64,000 nt of DNA from Pusillimonas sp. UBA3987 (GCA_002384935.1 DGCD01000018.1:62001-126000); one strand, 5' to 3'. Shown: positions 34,396-43,406, counted from the stretch's first letter. Notes: a model not told the origin generated them from the letters alone. Numbers and translations: made by a program.

Positions 34396-34800
34396 TCAGG
34401 CCTTCTTTTCAAATCCAGCCGTGTTGAAAAAGACATTCGGCTTGCGATAAATGGCCAGTAGAAGGCAGCCCTCGTCGGATCGTGTTTCATGCAGTGACCC
34501 CGGTTTACGCCAAACGTATTGGCCCGCTTTGCATATGCCGTCGTGATCATAGAACGAGCCCTCGAGAACAAAACTCTGTTCAATTTCAGGATGGCGATGA
34601 AATGGCAGTACAGCACCGGGCTCCCATTTAAGAAGAACCGTCATTTCACCTTCCTCATCATTTCGATATAGCACTTTCATCCAGATTTTATCGAATTGAG
34701 ACTTTTGCCATTCCAGCTTTTCCGGGTCAACGTAAGTTGAGCCGCCGATGGTGGGTTCCGGTTTGCCTTTAAGGCGATCTTTGAAGTGTGTTTCAGCCAT
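34396..34800 (-). CDS. Small cupin-domain protein
   Basis: From the ATG at 34800, with a strong AGGAGG, the protein has 134 residues. It is a single-domain cupin with the metal pattern in PFHRHPEIEQSFVLEGSF and a second motif in GQYVWRKPGSLHET. It resembles ChrR-type or dioxygenase-like cupins, but no substrate can be named. It is divergent from the TRAP transporter and shares an intergenic region containing two copies of the 17-nt motif. Confidence 0.85.
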   Translation of the reverse strand: MAETHFKDRLKGKPEPTIGGSTYVDPEKLEWQKSQFDKIWMKVLYRNDEEGEMTVLLKWEPGAVLPFHRHPEIEQSFVLEGSFYDHDGICKAGQYVWRKPGSLHETRSDEGCLLLAIYRKPNVFFNTAGFEKKA

Positions 34801-34865
34801 GTTTTGACCTCCTGGTCTGTTCGGGTTGAGTGTTTTGGTGACGCTTGAAGTTATCGTACGACTAT

Positions 34866-34882
34866 GTTTCATTAAATGCAAC
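34866..34882. promoter_or_regulatory. Putative operator copy 2 between cupin and dctP
   Basis: GTTTCATTAAATGCAAC matches the GTTTCnTnnnnnnCAAC pattern and lies 65 bp upstream of the cupin start. It lies in a very AT-rich 237-bp divergent region, so it could act on the cupin promoter, the dctP promoter or both. Confidence 0.5.
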
Positions 34883-34951
34883 TTATATAAACATTAATTT
34901 CATATAAGTAAATATAAATGAAAACCCTATGGTTTTTATAGGAAATATTTG

Positions 34952-34968
34952 TTGTTCTTTAGGAAACT
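34952..34968. promoter_or_regulatory. Putative operator copy 3 between cupin and dctP
   Basis: On the minus strand this reads GTTTCCTAAAGAACAAC, again matching GTTTCnTnnnnnnCAAC, in opposite orientation to copy 2. It lies 69 bp upstream of the dctP GTG start. Confidence 0.5.
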
Positions 34969-35037
34969 ATGAGTTAAGTTGGTTACGTGGGCGTTGTAAG
35001 ACAAAAAGAAATCGTTTCACCATTGAGGAGGTGTATT

Positions 35038-36105
35038 GTGAGAAAGCCTGTAAGTTGGTATTTGAAAACCGTGACGCTGGCCGTCATAACGGGTGTGGCG
35101 CTGGGTAGCGGTGCCGCGATGGCGGATGACAAACCGGTCAGGTGGAAGGTGCAAAGCTGGTTCCCAACAAAGTTGCCTCATGTTGGTACTCAAATTACCG
35201 ACATTTCCAAGAAGGTTAAAGCCGTTTCCGGGAACAATATTCAGTTCCAGGTCTTTGAGCCGGGTGCACTCATACCGCCCGCTGAATGCTTCGATGCTGT
35301 TTCGAATGGCGCGGTGAATGCGTGCTGGGGTATTTCGGGCTATTACTACGGCAAGCATCCTGCGTTGGCGATTTACTCGGCTGTCCCTTTTGGCCCTCAG
35401 TGGCCTGAAATGCTTGCATTTTTTTACTATGGCGGTGGCAAAGAACAATATGAGGAGATCTACGCCAAGAACAATATCAAAGGCATTATGTGCGGCGGCA
35501 CCGTGTCCGAAGCGTCGGGGTGGTTCAGGGAGGAAATTACTTCGGTTGATGACCTCGCTGGGCTGAAGATGCGCATTTTCGGCCTTGGGGCCAAAGTGGT
35601 AGAGAAGTTAGGCGTTTCCGCGCAGTTGATTCCTGCTGGCGATATTTATCCAGCGCTTGAGCTTGGCACGATTGATGCCGCAGAATTTGCCATGCCTGCC
35701 GTTGACTTGCAACTTGGGTTTCATCAGGTGGCAAAACATTATTATTTTCCCGGTTGGCATCAGCCCGCCACACTGTACGAGCTGATTATCAATATGGATA
35801 AATGGAAAGAGCTCTCCAAAACCCAACAGGCGCAAATTGAAATGATGTGTGGCGATAACGTTCGCCAGGCAATTGCCGAAGGCGAAGCCAAACAGGCGGC
35901 AGCGTTGAAGTCGATTGAGGAAAAGGGCGTGACGGCTCATGAATGGCCACCCGAGATCATTCAGGCATTCCGTGATGCATGGGAAGAAGTGGTGGTAGAG
36001 GAGTCGGCCAATTATCCCGAGTTCAAGCAGGCTTATGAGCAATACGCCAAATTCCGAGAGGAGTACAAACCTTGGCGCGAGCTTAGTACTGTTAAGGACC
36101 AATAA
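35038..36105 (+). CDS. TRAP transporter substrate-binding protein, DctP family
   Basis: The periplasmic receptor of a TRAP transporter captures organic acids or related anions. I use the GTG at 35038, because a perfect GAGGAGG lies 7 bp before it, giving 355 residues with a signal peptide (residues 1-32, ending AMADD). DctP features include VRWKVQSWFPTKLPHVG, LAGLKMRIFGLGAKVVEKLG, LELGTIDAAEFAMPAVDLQL and the C-terminal helices. An upstream GTG at 34987 lacks a ribosome site. Confidence 0.92.
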   Translation: MRKPVSWYLKTVTLAVITGVALGSGAAMADDKPVRWKVQSWFPTKLPHVGTQITDISKKVKAVSGNNIQFQVFEPGALIPPAECFDAVSNGAVNACWGISGYYYGKHPALAIYSAVPFGPQWPEMLAFFYYGGGKEQYEEIYAKNNIKGIMCGGTVSEASGWFREEITSVDDLAGLKMRIFGLGAKVVEKLGVSAQLIPAGDIYPALELGTIDAAEFAMPAVDLQLGFHQVAKHYYFPGWHQPATLYELIINMDKWKELSKTQQAQIEMMCGDNVRQAIAEGEAKQAAALKSIEEKGVTAHEWPPEIIQAFRDAWEEVVVEESANYPEFKQAYEQYAKFREEYKPWRELSTVKDQ

Positions 36106-36115
36106 CGGAGTATGG

Positions 36116-36154
36116 CAAAGGGGGTTTCGCTGCAATTTAGCGAACCCCCTTTTT
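36116..36154 (+). terminator. Terminator/attenuator between dctP and dctQ
   Basis: AAAGGGGGTTTCGCT and AGCGAACCCCCTTT form a roughly 14-bp stem with one bulge and a 7-nt loop, followed by a T-run. It lies 11 bp after the binding-protein stop. Partial read-through would give more receptor than permease, a common need in TRAP systems. Confidence 0.9.
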
Positions 36155-36197
36155 CCATTTCTGGCTTTGAATATCAACGGATAAGGTGGGGCAAGAG

Positions 36198-36785
36198 ATG
36201 CAGGGCATGTTGAGATTGTCGAATTTGCTGGGGCGGTTCGTCGAAAGGGTAGGTGCGATTGCTGCCTGGTCGGCTTTGTTGCTTGTTGCGGTCATTATGA
36301 TTGACGTCGTCGGGCGTCATTTTTTTTCGACGGGGTCTTCCAAACTGCAAGAACTTGAGTGGCATCTGCATACGATTCTGTTTATGTTTTGTTTGGGGTT
36401 GGGTTACGTTCACAACAGTCACGTACGTATCGAAATTGTCAGCGAACGGTTAGGGCGTCGCGCGCTTTGCATTATTGAAATACTGGGTTGCCTGTTGATG
36501 CTGCTGCCGTTTTGCTTTGTGGTTATTTATTACGGGTTGGAGCTGACTCAGCGTTCGTGGGACGTAAGCGAAATTTCGTCTTCCGCCACCGGGTTGCCTT
36601 ATCGTTGGCTGATTAAAGCAGCGATTCCTTTGGGCACACTGGTGCTTGCCATTAGCGGCATCAGTATTCTGCTGCGCAATATTGTCCGATTGTTCAGGCC
36701 GGATCTTGTCTCGACAACCACCATGGAAGTGGAGTCGGCCAGTGACGAGCGTCCTGTCAACATAACCTTGCAAGCCGGGCGATAA
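36198..36785 (+). CDS. TRAP transporter small permease, DctQ type
   Basis: The DctQ subunit spans the membrane four times and bridges receptor and DctM. The 195 residues contain helices near 24-44, 54-75, 95-115 and 140-165. The DctQ motif DVVGRHFFSTGSSKLQELEW lies after the first helix. An in-frame GTG 12 bp upstream is an alternative start. It is 3 bp before dctM. Confidence 0.9.
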   Translation: MQGMLRLSNLLGRFVERVGAIAAWSALLLVAVIMIDVVGRHFFSTGSSKLQELEWHLHTILFMFCLGLGYVHNSHVRIEIVSERLGRRALCIIEILGCLLMLLPFCFVVIYYGLELTQRSWDVSEISSSATGLPYRWLIKAAIPLGTLVLAISGISILLRNIVRLFRPDLVSTTTMEVESASDERPVNITLQAGR

Positions 36786-36788
36786 AAA

Positions 36789-38153
36789 ATGGATATTATT
36801 GGCAACCTTCCCCTGTTTATGTTTGTGATGCTGGCTTTGCTTATGTTTACCGGCTATCCCGTTGCGTTTGTATTGGGCGGAACGGCACTGACTTTTGGCC
36901 TTATCGGCTTTGCTGTTGATTATTTTGCGCTAATTGAGTTTTACAACATTACTGCCCGTATATGGGGCAGCGTGGCTGAAAAGCCGATTCTCGTTGCCAT
37001 TCCCATGTTCATTTTCATGGGAACAATGCTGGAACGAAGCGGTATTGCCATCGACCTTTTGCATTGCCTGCAGGTATTGCTGCGGCGGGTGCCGGGCGGG
37101 CTGGCAATTTCAGTGACCATGATGGGGACAATTCTTGCGGCAACAACCGGTATTGTGGGCGCATCGGTCATCATGATGACGCTGCTTGCATTGCCTGTGA
37201 TGTTGCAACGTGGCTATCAGGTTCAGTTGTCGGCCGGTACGATTGCCGCCTCTGGCACGCTGGGCATTCTGATTCCCCCAAGCATCATGCTGGTTATCCT
37301 GGCGGATCTTTTGGCGGTTTCAGTGGGCTCATTGTTCATGGGCGCGTTGTTTCCTGGTTTGCTGCTGGCTGCGCTGTACATGGTTTATATCTTTGTCCTT
37401 TGCATGATCAAGCCAAAACTGGCACCGCCAATGGGTGTTGACGAGGCGCCGGCCGACAAGGCGGCGCTCTGGTCTTTGATTTTCCGCAGCTTTATTCCGC
37501 CGGTGTTTCTCATTGTTTTGGTGCTGGGTTCTATTTTTCTTGGCTGGGCAACACCGACTGAGGCTGGCGGTGTGGGGGCGTTCGGTGCGATTTTGCTTGC
37601 GGCGGCGAAACGAAATTTGAATTTCCCTGTTTTGAAAGACGTTTTGCTGAGATCTGCGAAAACCAATGCCATGCTTTTCATGATTTTTCTGGGCGCGACG
37701 GCATTTTCCTACGTGTTCCGTTCTTTAGGGGGAGACGACATCATTGCTGAATTCTTTGAGAATTTAGGCGTTGGTCCTGTCGGTGTCCTGATACTGATGT
37801 TGGCCGTTGTATTCGTGATGGGTTTCTTTTTCGACTGGATTGAAATTATTCTCATCATTTTGCCTGTTTTCACGCCTATCCTGGAAACCATGGATTTGGG
37901 AAGTCACGTTGCCCAAAGTGAGTTTTTGGTCTGGTTTGCGATTCTGCTGGCGGTGAACTTGCAAACCTCGTATTTGACCCCGCCGTTTGGGTATGCCTTG
38001 TTCTATATGAAAGGCGCAAAGATTCCGGGAGTGACAATGCAGCATATTTACGCAGGCATTGTTCCCTTTGTCATTTTGCAGTTGATCGGGCTTGCCATTG
38101 TGGCCTTGTTTCCGGAAATCGTTTTATGGCTACCGCGGCAGCTTGGTTTGTGA
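36789..38153 (+). CDS. TRAP transporter large permease, DctM type
   Basis: DctM is the sodium-coupled transport subunit with about 12-13 helices. The 454 residues have the usual length. Family signatures include FIFMGTMLERSGIAIDLLHC, AATTGIVGASVIMMTLLALP, AGTIAASGTLGILIPPSIML and LQTSYLTPPFGYALFYMKG. It completes the dctP-Q-M set. The substrate is unknown, but the adjacent XRE-cupin, cupin, ATP-grasp and PfpI genes suggest a small carboxylic acid or amide. Confidence 0.94.
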   Translation: MDIIGNLPLFMFVMLALLMFTGYPVAFVLGGTALTFGLIGFAVDYFALIEFYNITARIWGSVAEKPILVAIPMFIFMGTMLERSGIAIDLLHCLQVLLRRVPGGLAISVTMMGTILAATTGIVGASVIMMTLLALPVMLQRGYQVQLSAGTIAASGTLGILIPPSIMLVILADLLAVSVGSLFMGALFPGLLLAALYMVYIFVLCMIKPKLAPPMGVDEAPADKAALWSLIFRSFIPPVFLIVLVLGSIFLGWATPTEAGGVGAFGAILLAAAKRNLNFPVLKDVLLRSAKTNAMLFMIFLGATAFSYVFRSLGGDDIIAEFFENLGVGPVGVLILMLAVVFVMGFFFDWIEIILIILPVFTPILETMDLGSHVAQSEFLVWFAILLAVNLQTSYLTPPFGYALFYMKGAKIPGVTMQHIYAGIVPFVILQLIGLAIVALFPEIVLWLPRQLGL

Positions 38154-38204
38154 ACATAGCCTTGTATTTGGCTTGCCGTCTGGGTATGAGTCAGTCAGAA
38201 TAAG

Positions 38205-38235
38205 CCCGTTTTCTTCGGAAGCTTTCGGGTTTTTT
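38205..38235 (+). terminator. Probable terminator after dctM
   Basis: CCCG and CGGG flank an inner CTTC-G-GAAG hairpin and are followed by TTTTTT. It ends only 5 bp before the next ATG (38240), so it lies in the leader of the ClC gene. Confidence 0.55.
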
Positions 38236-38239
38236 CAAA

Positions 38240-39553
38240 ATGTCTAATCCAGACGGCCGGTATGCCGATGCAGTTTATTTTTTCATTGCGCTTCTTATTG
38301 GCATTGCCGTTGGTGTGGTGGGGGGCTATTTTCACCAATCGATTGAGTGGTTGTCCCAATGGCCGCAGTGGGTGGGCGGCCATGTGCAGGGCGCTTTACG
38401 CATTACCATTGGCGCACTGGTCACCATGAGCGTTGCGGTTTTCTGCGTTTTTATTGTCAAACGGTTCGCCCCCGAGGCGGGCGGCAGCGGTGTGCAGGAA
38501 ATTGAAGGTGCCATGGAGGATAAGCGGGTTGTGCGTTGGAAACGCGTGCTGCCCATCAAGTTTTTTTGCGGTGTCTTGTCGATTTCATCGGGCCTGGTAT
38601 TGGGGCGGGAAGGCCCAACGATTCACATTGGTGCAGCCATAGCTGCCGGGCTGTCGGAAAAATTTCGTATTCTGTTGCAGGAGCGCAAAGGGCTGCTGGC
38701 TGCCGGCGCGGGTGCCGGGTTGGCATGTGCGTTCAACGCCCCGGTTGCCTCGATGGTTTTCGTGGCAGAAGAAATGCGTCGACAGTTTCCGTTTTCATTC
38801 CGAAATTACGTGGCGGTTGGCCTGGCTTGCGTTATGGCGACGGTAATGACGGAGTGGGTAGGTGGCGTTGCACCCGATTTAAGCATGACCCTGCATGGCG
38901 AAGGCGTTTCGCTGCCGCTGCTTGCGGCATTCGCTCCACTGGGCGCGTTATTGGGTGCCCTGGGTGTCTTGCTGAATCGGGGGCTGTTGAGTGCCGCACA
39001 GTGGAGCACGATTTGCCATGCGCGTTTGCCTTACGCCTTTCCTGCCGCCGTGGGTTTGATTGTGGGTGCCTTGGTGATGGTCTTCCCGATGGCCGTTACC
39101 GGGGGCGAGCATATGATTCAACGGTTCAATTTTGAGTCGCCTGGTTTATGGATGTTGCTGCTGCTGGTCGTGGTGCGTTTTTTCACCTCGACCGCCAGTT
39201 ACGCGTCGGGGGTGCCGGGGGGCATTTTTGCGCCGATTCTGGCACTGGCGATGTGTGTGGGTTTGGCATGCGGCACCATGGTTGAAATGTTGTTTCCCCA
39301 TGCAGGTGTTGACCCCGTGGCATTCGGTATTGCCGCGATGGGCGGCTTGTTTACCGCATCGGTTCATGCGCCCACGGTGGGTATTATTCTGGTGGCGGAG
39401 TTAACCGGAACGTATCAATTGTTGTTGCCCTTGGCGATAACGTGCCTGTGTGCCCATGTTTGTGCCAAGTGGCTGGGTGGGCGCCCGATTTACGAAGCGC
39501 TGCTGGAGCGCACGCTCGAGCAGGAACGCTTGAAAGAAGGGCTGAAAGCCTAG
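38240..39553 (+). CDS. ClC-type chloride channel/antiporter, ClcB-like
   Basis: The 437-residue protein is a ClC exchanger with GSGVQEIEGAMED near residues 82-94, GREGPTIH, the FVAEEMRRQFPF second-glutamate region and GVPGGIFAPIL. It is distinct from the ClC protein at 20689. The sequence order resembles ClcB more than ClcA. It follows a terminator-like hairpin and has no good ribosome site. Confidence 0.9.
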   Translation: MSNPDGRYADAVYFFIALLIGIAVGVVGGYFHQSIEWLSQWPQWVGGHVQGALRITIGALVTMSVAVFCVFIVKRFAPEAGGSGVQEIEGAMEDKRVVRWKRVLPIKFFCGVLSISSGLVLGREGPTIHIGAAIAAGLSEKFRILLQERKGLLAAGAGAGLACAFNAPVASMVFVAEEMRRQFPFSFRNYVAVGLACVMATVMTEWVGGVAPDLSMTLHGEGVSLPLLAAFAPLGALLGALGVLLNRGLLSAAQWSTICHARLPYAFPAAVGLIVGALVMVFPMAVTGGEHMIQRFNFESPGLWMLLLLVVVRFFTSTASYASGVPGGIFAPILALAMCVGLACGTMVEMLFPHAGVDPVAFGIAAMGGLFTASVHAPTVGIILVAELTGTYQLLLPLAITCLCAHVCAKWLGGRPIYEALLERTLEQERLKEGLKA

Positions 39554-39678
39554 GTTTTACAGGGTGTTTTCGATGCATGCCCGGCTGTCAAAGATTGTTT
39601 CAACGCAATAGCCACATGGCCGTTGGCAAAATCGCAGGCGCATATACAATGGTCTGGACATCTTTAAAGGCAAACGAA

Positions 39679-39945
39679 ATGGTTTTGGATAAGTTACGAG
39701 GTTATGGTGCGGCCGCCTGTCTTCTGACCCTGCTGGCAGGCTGTTCATTCGGCGGGCCGGACTTCTCGGGTGAAAGGGCGATGGGGCCTGATTCGGTTGT
39801 GGGCAGTGCCCAATGTCAGAGTAATCCACGAAGCTGTAATTACGAAGGGCGTTATGAGTCTGACGAAAGAGCCTATGCCGAGCAGGAGGCGGTGCGCTTG
39901 AATCAGTTGGAACTGGAACGATTGCGACGCGGGGGTCGTTGGTAG
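39679..39945 (+). CDS. Small lipoprotein of unknown function
   Basis: The 88-residue protein starts at 39679 after an AAAGG site. It has a short signal with lipobox LLAGC (acylated cysteine at 22), then a Ser/Gly-rich linker, two further cysteines (in AQCQSNPRSCNYEG) and a charged helical tail ending LRRGGRW. No family is recognised. It lies 32 bp before the YdeP-type gene. Confidence 0.75.
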   Translation: MVLDKLRGYGAAACLLTLLAGCSFGGPDFSGERAMGPDSVVGSAQCQSNPRSCNYEGRYESDERAYAEQEAVRLNQLELERLRRGGRW

Positions 39946-39977
39946 GCGTCGGCAACCATTAAGGGAGTGCGATCGAC

Positions 39978-42239
39978 ATGCCAAAAGGGATTAAAGATTA
40001 CACGCATCCGGCAGGCGGCTGGGATGCGTTGCGAGCGGTTGCCGTAGCCGTGAAAAATGAAATGGGCATGAGTATGCACGCACGTGCCCTTTTGAAAGTG
40101 AATCAGCCACAAGGGTTTGATTGCCCCGGCTGCGCATGGCCCGACCCCAAACATACATCGTCTTTCGAGTTTTGTGAAAACGGTGCCAAGGCCGTGACCT
40201 GGGAGGCAACGTCAAAACGTGTCACCCCGGCGTTTTTCCAGCAGCATGCGGTTTCCGAGCTCTGGTCGTGGCCTGATTATGCCCTGGAAGAGAAGGGGCG
40301 TTTAACACACCCCATGCGCTACGACAGGGATACTGATCGTTTTTTGCCGGTCAGTTGGGCGCAGGCGTTTGAGCGCATCGCAACGGCGTTGAATAACCTG
40401 GCCGATCCAACGCAGGCAGAGTTTTATACTTCGGGGCGTGCATCCAACGAAGCAGCCTTTCTATACCAGCTTTTTGCGCGCGAGTTCGGCCACAATAACT
40501 TCCCCGACTGCTCCAATATGTGCCACGAGCCCACCAGTGTGGGCCTACCCAAGTCAATTGGGGTGGGCAAGGGCACGGTGACACTGGACGACTTCGATCA
40601 GGCGGATGCAATTTTCTGTATCGGACACAACCCAGGCACAAACCACCCACGCATGCTCAAGACGCTGGCAAACGTGGCAAAGCGTGGAAAGCCTGTCCTG
40701 GTAATCAACCCTTTGCGCGAGCGCGGCCTCGAACGCTTTCAGGATCCACAGGAAGCGGGTCAGATGCTGCGGGGCGGTTCAACGAAAATCGACCGCGCCT
40801 ATTTCCAGGTAAAAGTAGGCGGAGATGTGGCTGTTTTCAAAGGCATGATGAAAGTGCTGTTCGCGGCAGATCAGGCCGACCTCGATGCGGGCGGCAAAGG
40901 GTTGCTCGACCGCGCCTTCATCGCCAAGCATACCGTTGGATACGACGATCTTAAAGCAGACATCGACAATACCGCATGGGAGCCGTTGCTGCGTCGTTCC
41001 GGGCTTTCACGCGAGCAAATTGAAGCGTTGGCAGAAATCTATCAGAGCGCAAATAACGTGATTTTTTGCTATGGCATGGGTATCACGCAGCATCGTCACG
41101 GAACCGAAGCCATTCAACAGATGGCGAACCTGTTGTTCCTGCGCGGCAATATTGGGCGTCCCGGTGCAGGTATCTGCCCGCTGCGTGGTCATTCCAACGT
41201 ACAGGGAGACAGAACCGTTGGTATTACAGAGATTCCGGCAGAGGCGTTTTTGTCGCGGCTGGATAAAGCCTTTGGCATTAAAAGCCCGCGCGCTCATGGA
41301 CACAATGCCGTCAATGCGCTTGCCGCCATGCGCGATGGCAAATCTAAAGCGTTCATTGGGCTTGGCGGCAATTTCGCCGTTGCCATGAGCGACCCTGAAA
41401 TAGCGTTCCGGGCCTTTCGCAACCTGGTTCTTAATGTTCAGATTGTGACAAAGCTGAATCGGACTTGCTTGCTGACCGCACATGAAACACTCATTTTGCC
41501 CTGCCTGGGCAGAACCGAGCTTGACCTTCAGGCTGATGGGCCGCAAAGCGTTACCGTGGAAGATTCCATGTCGATGGTGCACGCTTCGCGGGGCTCTCTG
41601 CAACCCGCCTCGGATGAACTGCGGTCGGAGCCTGCCATTGTCGCCAGCATTGCCAGGGCAACCTTGCCCCGGTCTGTCGTCGATTGGGAAGCGCTCATTG
41701 GCAACTATGATCGCATTCGCGACAAAATTGAAGAGGTCTTCCCCGACTTCTACGACTTTAATCAACGCATTCGCGAGCCCGGTGGCTTCCGTTTGAGAGT
41801 GGGTGCCAGCAACCGGGAATGGGACACGCCGGATGGCAAGGCACATTTCATTGTCATGCCCGGCACCGACGAAGACGATGGCCGTGATAACGGCCTATTG
41901 ACGCTGACAACCTTGCGCAGCCATGACCAGTACAACACGACGATTTATGGCATGAGTGACCGTTATCGCGGCATTACCGGGCGGCGCGACATATTGTTTG
42001 CCAATGCCGAGGATCTTGAACAGTTCGGGTTGTCTGAAGGCGACGTGGTCGACGTGGTGTCCGGCGCACGCGTGCTCCCGGGCCTGACGCTGGTATCGCA
42101 CGCGATTTCACGCGGTTCTTTGGCAACGTATTATCCGGAAGCCAACTGTTTAGTCAGCCTCGACGATAAAGACCACCAGAGCGGCGTACCGGCGTATAAA
42201 TCCATTCCTGTGACGCTCAGGAAGGTTGAGGCTGATTAA
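39978..42239 (+). CDS. FdhF/YdeP family molybdopterin oxidoreductase
   Basis: The 753-residue protein resembles E. coli YdeP, a molybdopterin enzyme related to formate dehydrogenase H and linked in E. coli to acid resistance. It has the N-terminal cysteine-containing region (FDCPGCAWPDPKHTSSFEFC, residues about 48-67). The family motifs FYTSGRASNEAAFLYQLFAR, GHNPGTNHPRM and LRGHSNVQGDRT are present. An LTTLRSHDQYNTTIYGMSDRYR region lies in the molydopterin-binding C-domain. The true substrate is unknown. Confidence 0.9.
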   Translation: MPKGIKDYTHPAGGWDALRAVAVAVKNEMGMSMHARALLKVNQPQGFDCPGCAWPDPKHTSSFEFCENGAKAVTWEATSKRVTPAFFQQHAVSELWSWPDYALEEKGRLTHPMRYDRDTDRFLPVSWAQAFERIATALNNLADPTQAEFYTSGRASNEAAFLYQLFAREFGHNNFPDCSNMCHEPTSVGLPKSIGVGKGTVTLDDFDQADAIFCIGHNPGTNHPRMLKTLANVAKRGKPVLVINPLRERGLERFQDPQEAGQMLRGGSTKIDRAYFQVKVGGDVAVFKGMMKVLFAADQADLDAGGKGLLDRAFIAKHTVGYDDLKADIDNTAWEPLLRRSGLSREQIEALAEIYQSANNVIFCYGMGITQHRHGTEAIQQMANLLFLRGNIGRPGAGICPLRGHSNVQGDRTVGITEIPAEAFLSRLDKAFGIKSPRAHGHNAVNALAAMRDGKSKAFIGLGGNFAVAMSDPEIAFRAFRNLVLNVQIVTKLNRTCLLTAHETLILPCLGRTELDLQADGPQSVTVEDSMSMVHASRGSLQPASDELRSEPAIVASIARATLPRSVVDWEALIGNYDRIRDKIEEVFPDFYDFNQRIREPGGFRLRVGASNREWDTPDGKAHFIVMPGTDEDDGRDNGLLTLTTLRSHDQYNTTIYGMSDRYRGITGRRDILFANAEDLEQFGLSEGDVVDVVSGARVLPGLTLVSHAISRGSLATYYPEANCLVSLDDKDHQSGVPAYKSIPVTLRKVEAD

Positions 42240-42272
42240 TTGCTGGTGTATGAACCAGAGTCAATTGAATAA

Positions 42273-43361
42273 CTAGTCCGTTAGATATTGCTGTATGCCT
42301 TGAAGTAATAAAGCTTTGTGCTTGTATAAATCAGTCACTTTCTCAATTTCGAATTTATTTTCTTCTTTTTCTGAACTATTAGCGATAAAGATACCGACGG
42401 AGAGCTTTTTCTTATTAAAGTATAGTCTGGCAATTGGTTTTCGATTGTTGTCGTCATACAAAATTGCACAATAAGATTTTGCGTCGCGAATCACGATATG
42501 TTCGACGTCGGTGATCTCTGCCCCGATTGCCTGGATGATTCGATGGGCCTCAAGCTCTTCTAATGTGGTGTCAATTCCAGATGAGCTTGATGACTGATTT
42601 TCATTTTCTGAAGTTTGCAGATTGCTAACAGGCACATTGACTCGCTCAGGTGCAAAAGCGGATTTAAGTTTTGAATTAATGCTCTCCAATAAAAATGTTT
42701 CAAAAGCTTTTTTCACAAGCACTGTGAACTGCTCCTTTACTTGAACAGTAAAGCGTCCGTCGTAAACTCGGGAGCACAGAACTCGTACCAACTCTTCACT
42801 CGGTGCCTCTGTTAGCTCATGGCGAATTTCATTCACGAGGCCTCTCGTATATTTCAGGTTACTGGCCGTACTGATTATCGTATCCAGATTAAAAATAGCT
42901 TTTGCAAATTTTTTTAACTCTTCTACATCACTTTCTGAATAGTCGTTTAGGACAAACTCAAAAAATGGTCTTTCGTCCATTTTGTTTTCTTTGTCTAGGT
43001 CGGAAAAGAAAACATATCTAATACCGTCAGTTAAGACTCCAAACCTAGCATCTGTAACGGAGAAGTAGCGGAAAAGTTGTCCGGCATGCTTCGCCTCAAG
43101 GGGAGCTCCCGGCTGTTTACATTCGATTAGCATGACAATTTGGCCATCTAGCTTAACCGCATAATCTACTTTCTCTCCTTTTTTGACGCCGTGATCTGCT
43201 GTCAGTTCGGGTATAACCTCTGCTGGATTGAAAACGTCATACCCCAGGGCGTTTAAGAACGGTAAAACGAAAGCCGTCTTTACTGCTTCTTCAGTCTCGA
43301 CATGTTCGAGTTGTCGTTTGATACGTGCAGATAGTTCGTCAAGCTTATCTTTCAAGTCCAT
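42273..43361 (-). CDS. Orphan HsdR_N-type restriction endonuclease-like protein
   Basis: The 362-residue protein starts with a PD-(D/E)xK nuclease domain of the HsdR N-terminal type: D66 in GEKVDYAVKL, then E80-x-K82 in IVMLIECKQP. The helicase part and the HsdM/HsdS partners of type I systems are absent. A Ser-rich linker (about 255-265) precedes a C-terminal domain (HIVIRDAKSYCAILYDDNNR) of unknown role. The gene is visibly more AT-rich than its neighbours and lies beside tmRNA, suggesting horizontal acquisition, possibly for defence. Confidence 0.82.
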   Translation of the reverse strand: MDLKDKLDELSARIKRQLEHVETEEAVKTAFVLPFLNALGYDVFNPAEVIPELTADHGVKKGEKVDYAVKLDGQIVMLIECKQPGAPLEAKHAGQLFRYFSVTDARFGVLTDGIRYVFFSDLDKENKMDERPFFEFVLNDYSESDVEELKKFAKAIFNLDTIISTASNLKYTRGLVNEIRHELTEAPSEELVRVLCSRVYDGRFTVQVKEQFTVLVKKAFETFLLESINSKLKSAFAPERVNVPVSNLQTSENENQSSSSSGIDTTLEELEAHRIIQAIGAEITDVEHIVIRDAKSYCAILYDDNNRKPIARLYFNKKKLSVGIFIANSSEKEENKFEIEKVTDLYKHKALLLQGIQQYLTD

Positions 43362-43390
43362 GTTGGCTCCTCCGTAGTTTTAAGTATTGT

Positions 43391-43406
43391 AACGTTTGTA
43401 AACGTT
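43391..43406. promoter_or_regulatory. Palindrome upstream of the HsdR_N-type gene
   Basis: AACGTTT-GT-AAACGTT is a perfect 7-bp inverted repeat 30 bp upstream of the nuclease ATG. It is a candidate operator for autoregulation or an external regulator. Confidence 0.45.

Noticed and set aside
41007..41846. Minus-strand frame of 279 codons opposite the YdeP-type gene
   Set aside because: It is an antisense shadow of a conserved molybdopterin enzyme.
42240..42272. Possible attachment-site copy of the tmRNA 3' end at the left edge of the AT-rich insert
   Set aside because: Only scattered matches to the tmRNA 3' end are present; no contiguous direct repeat is seen.
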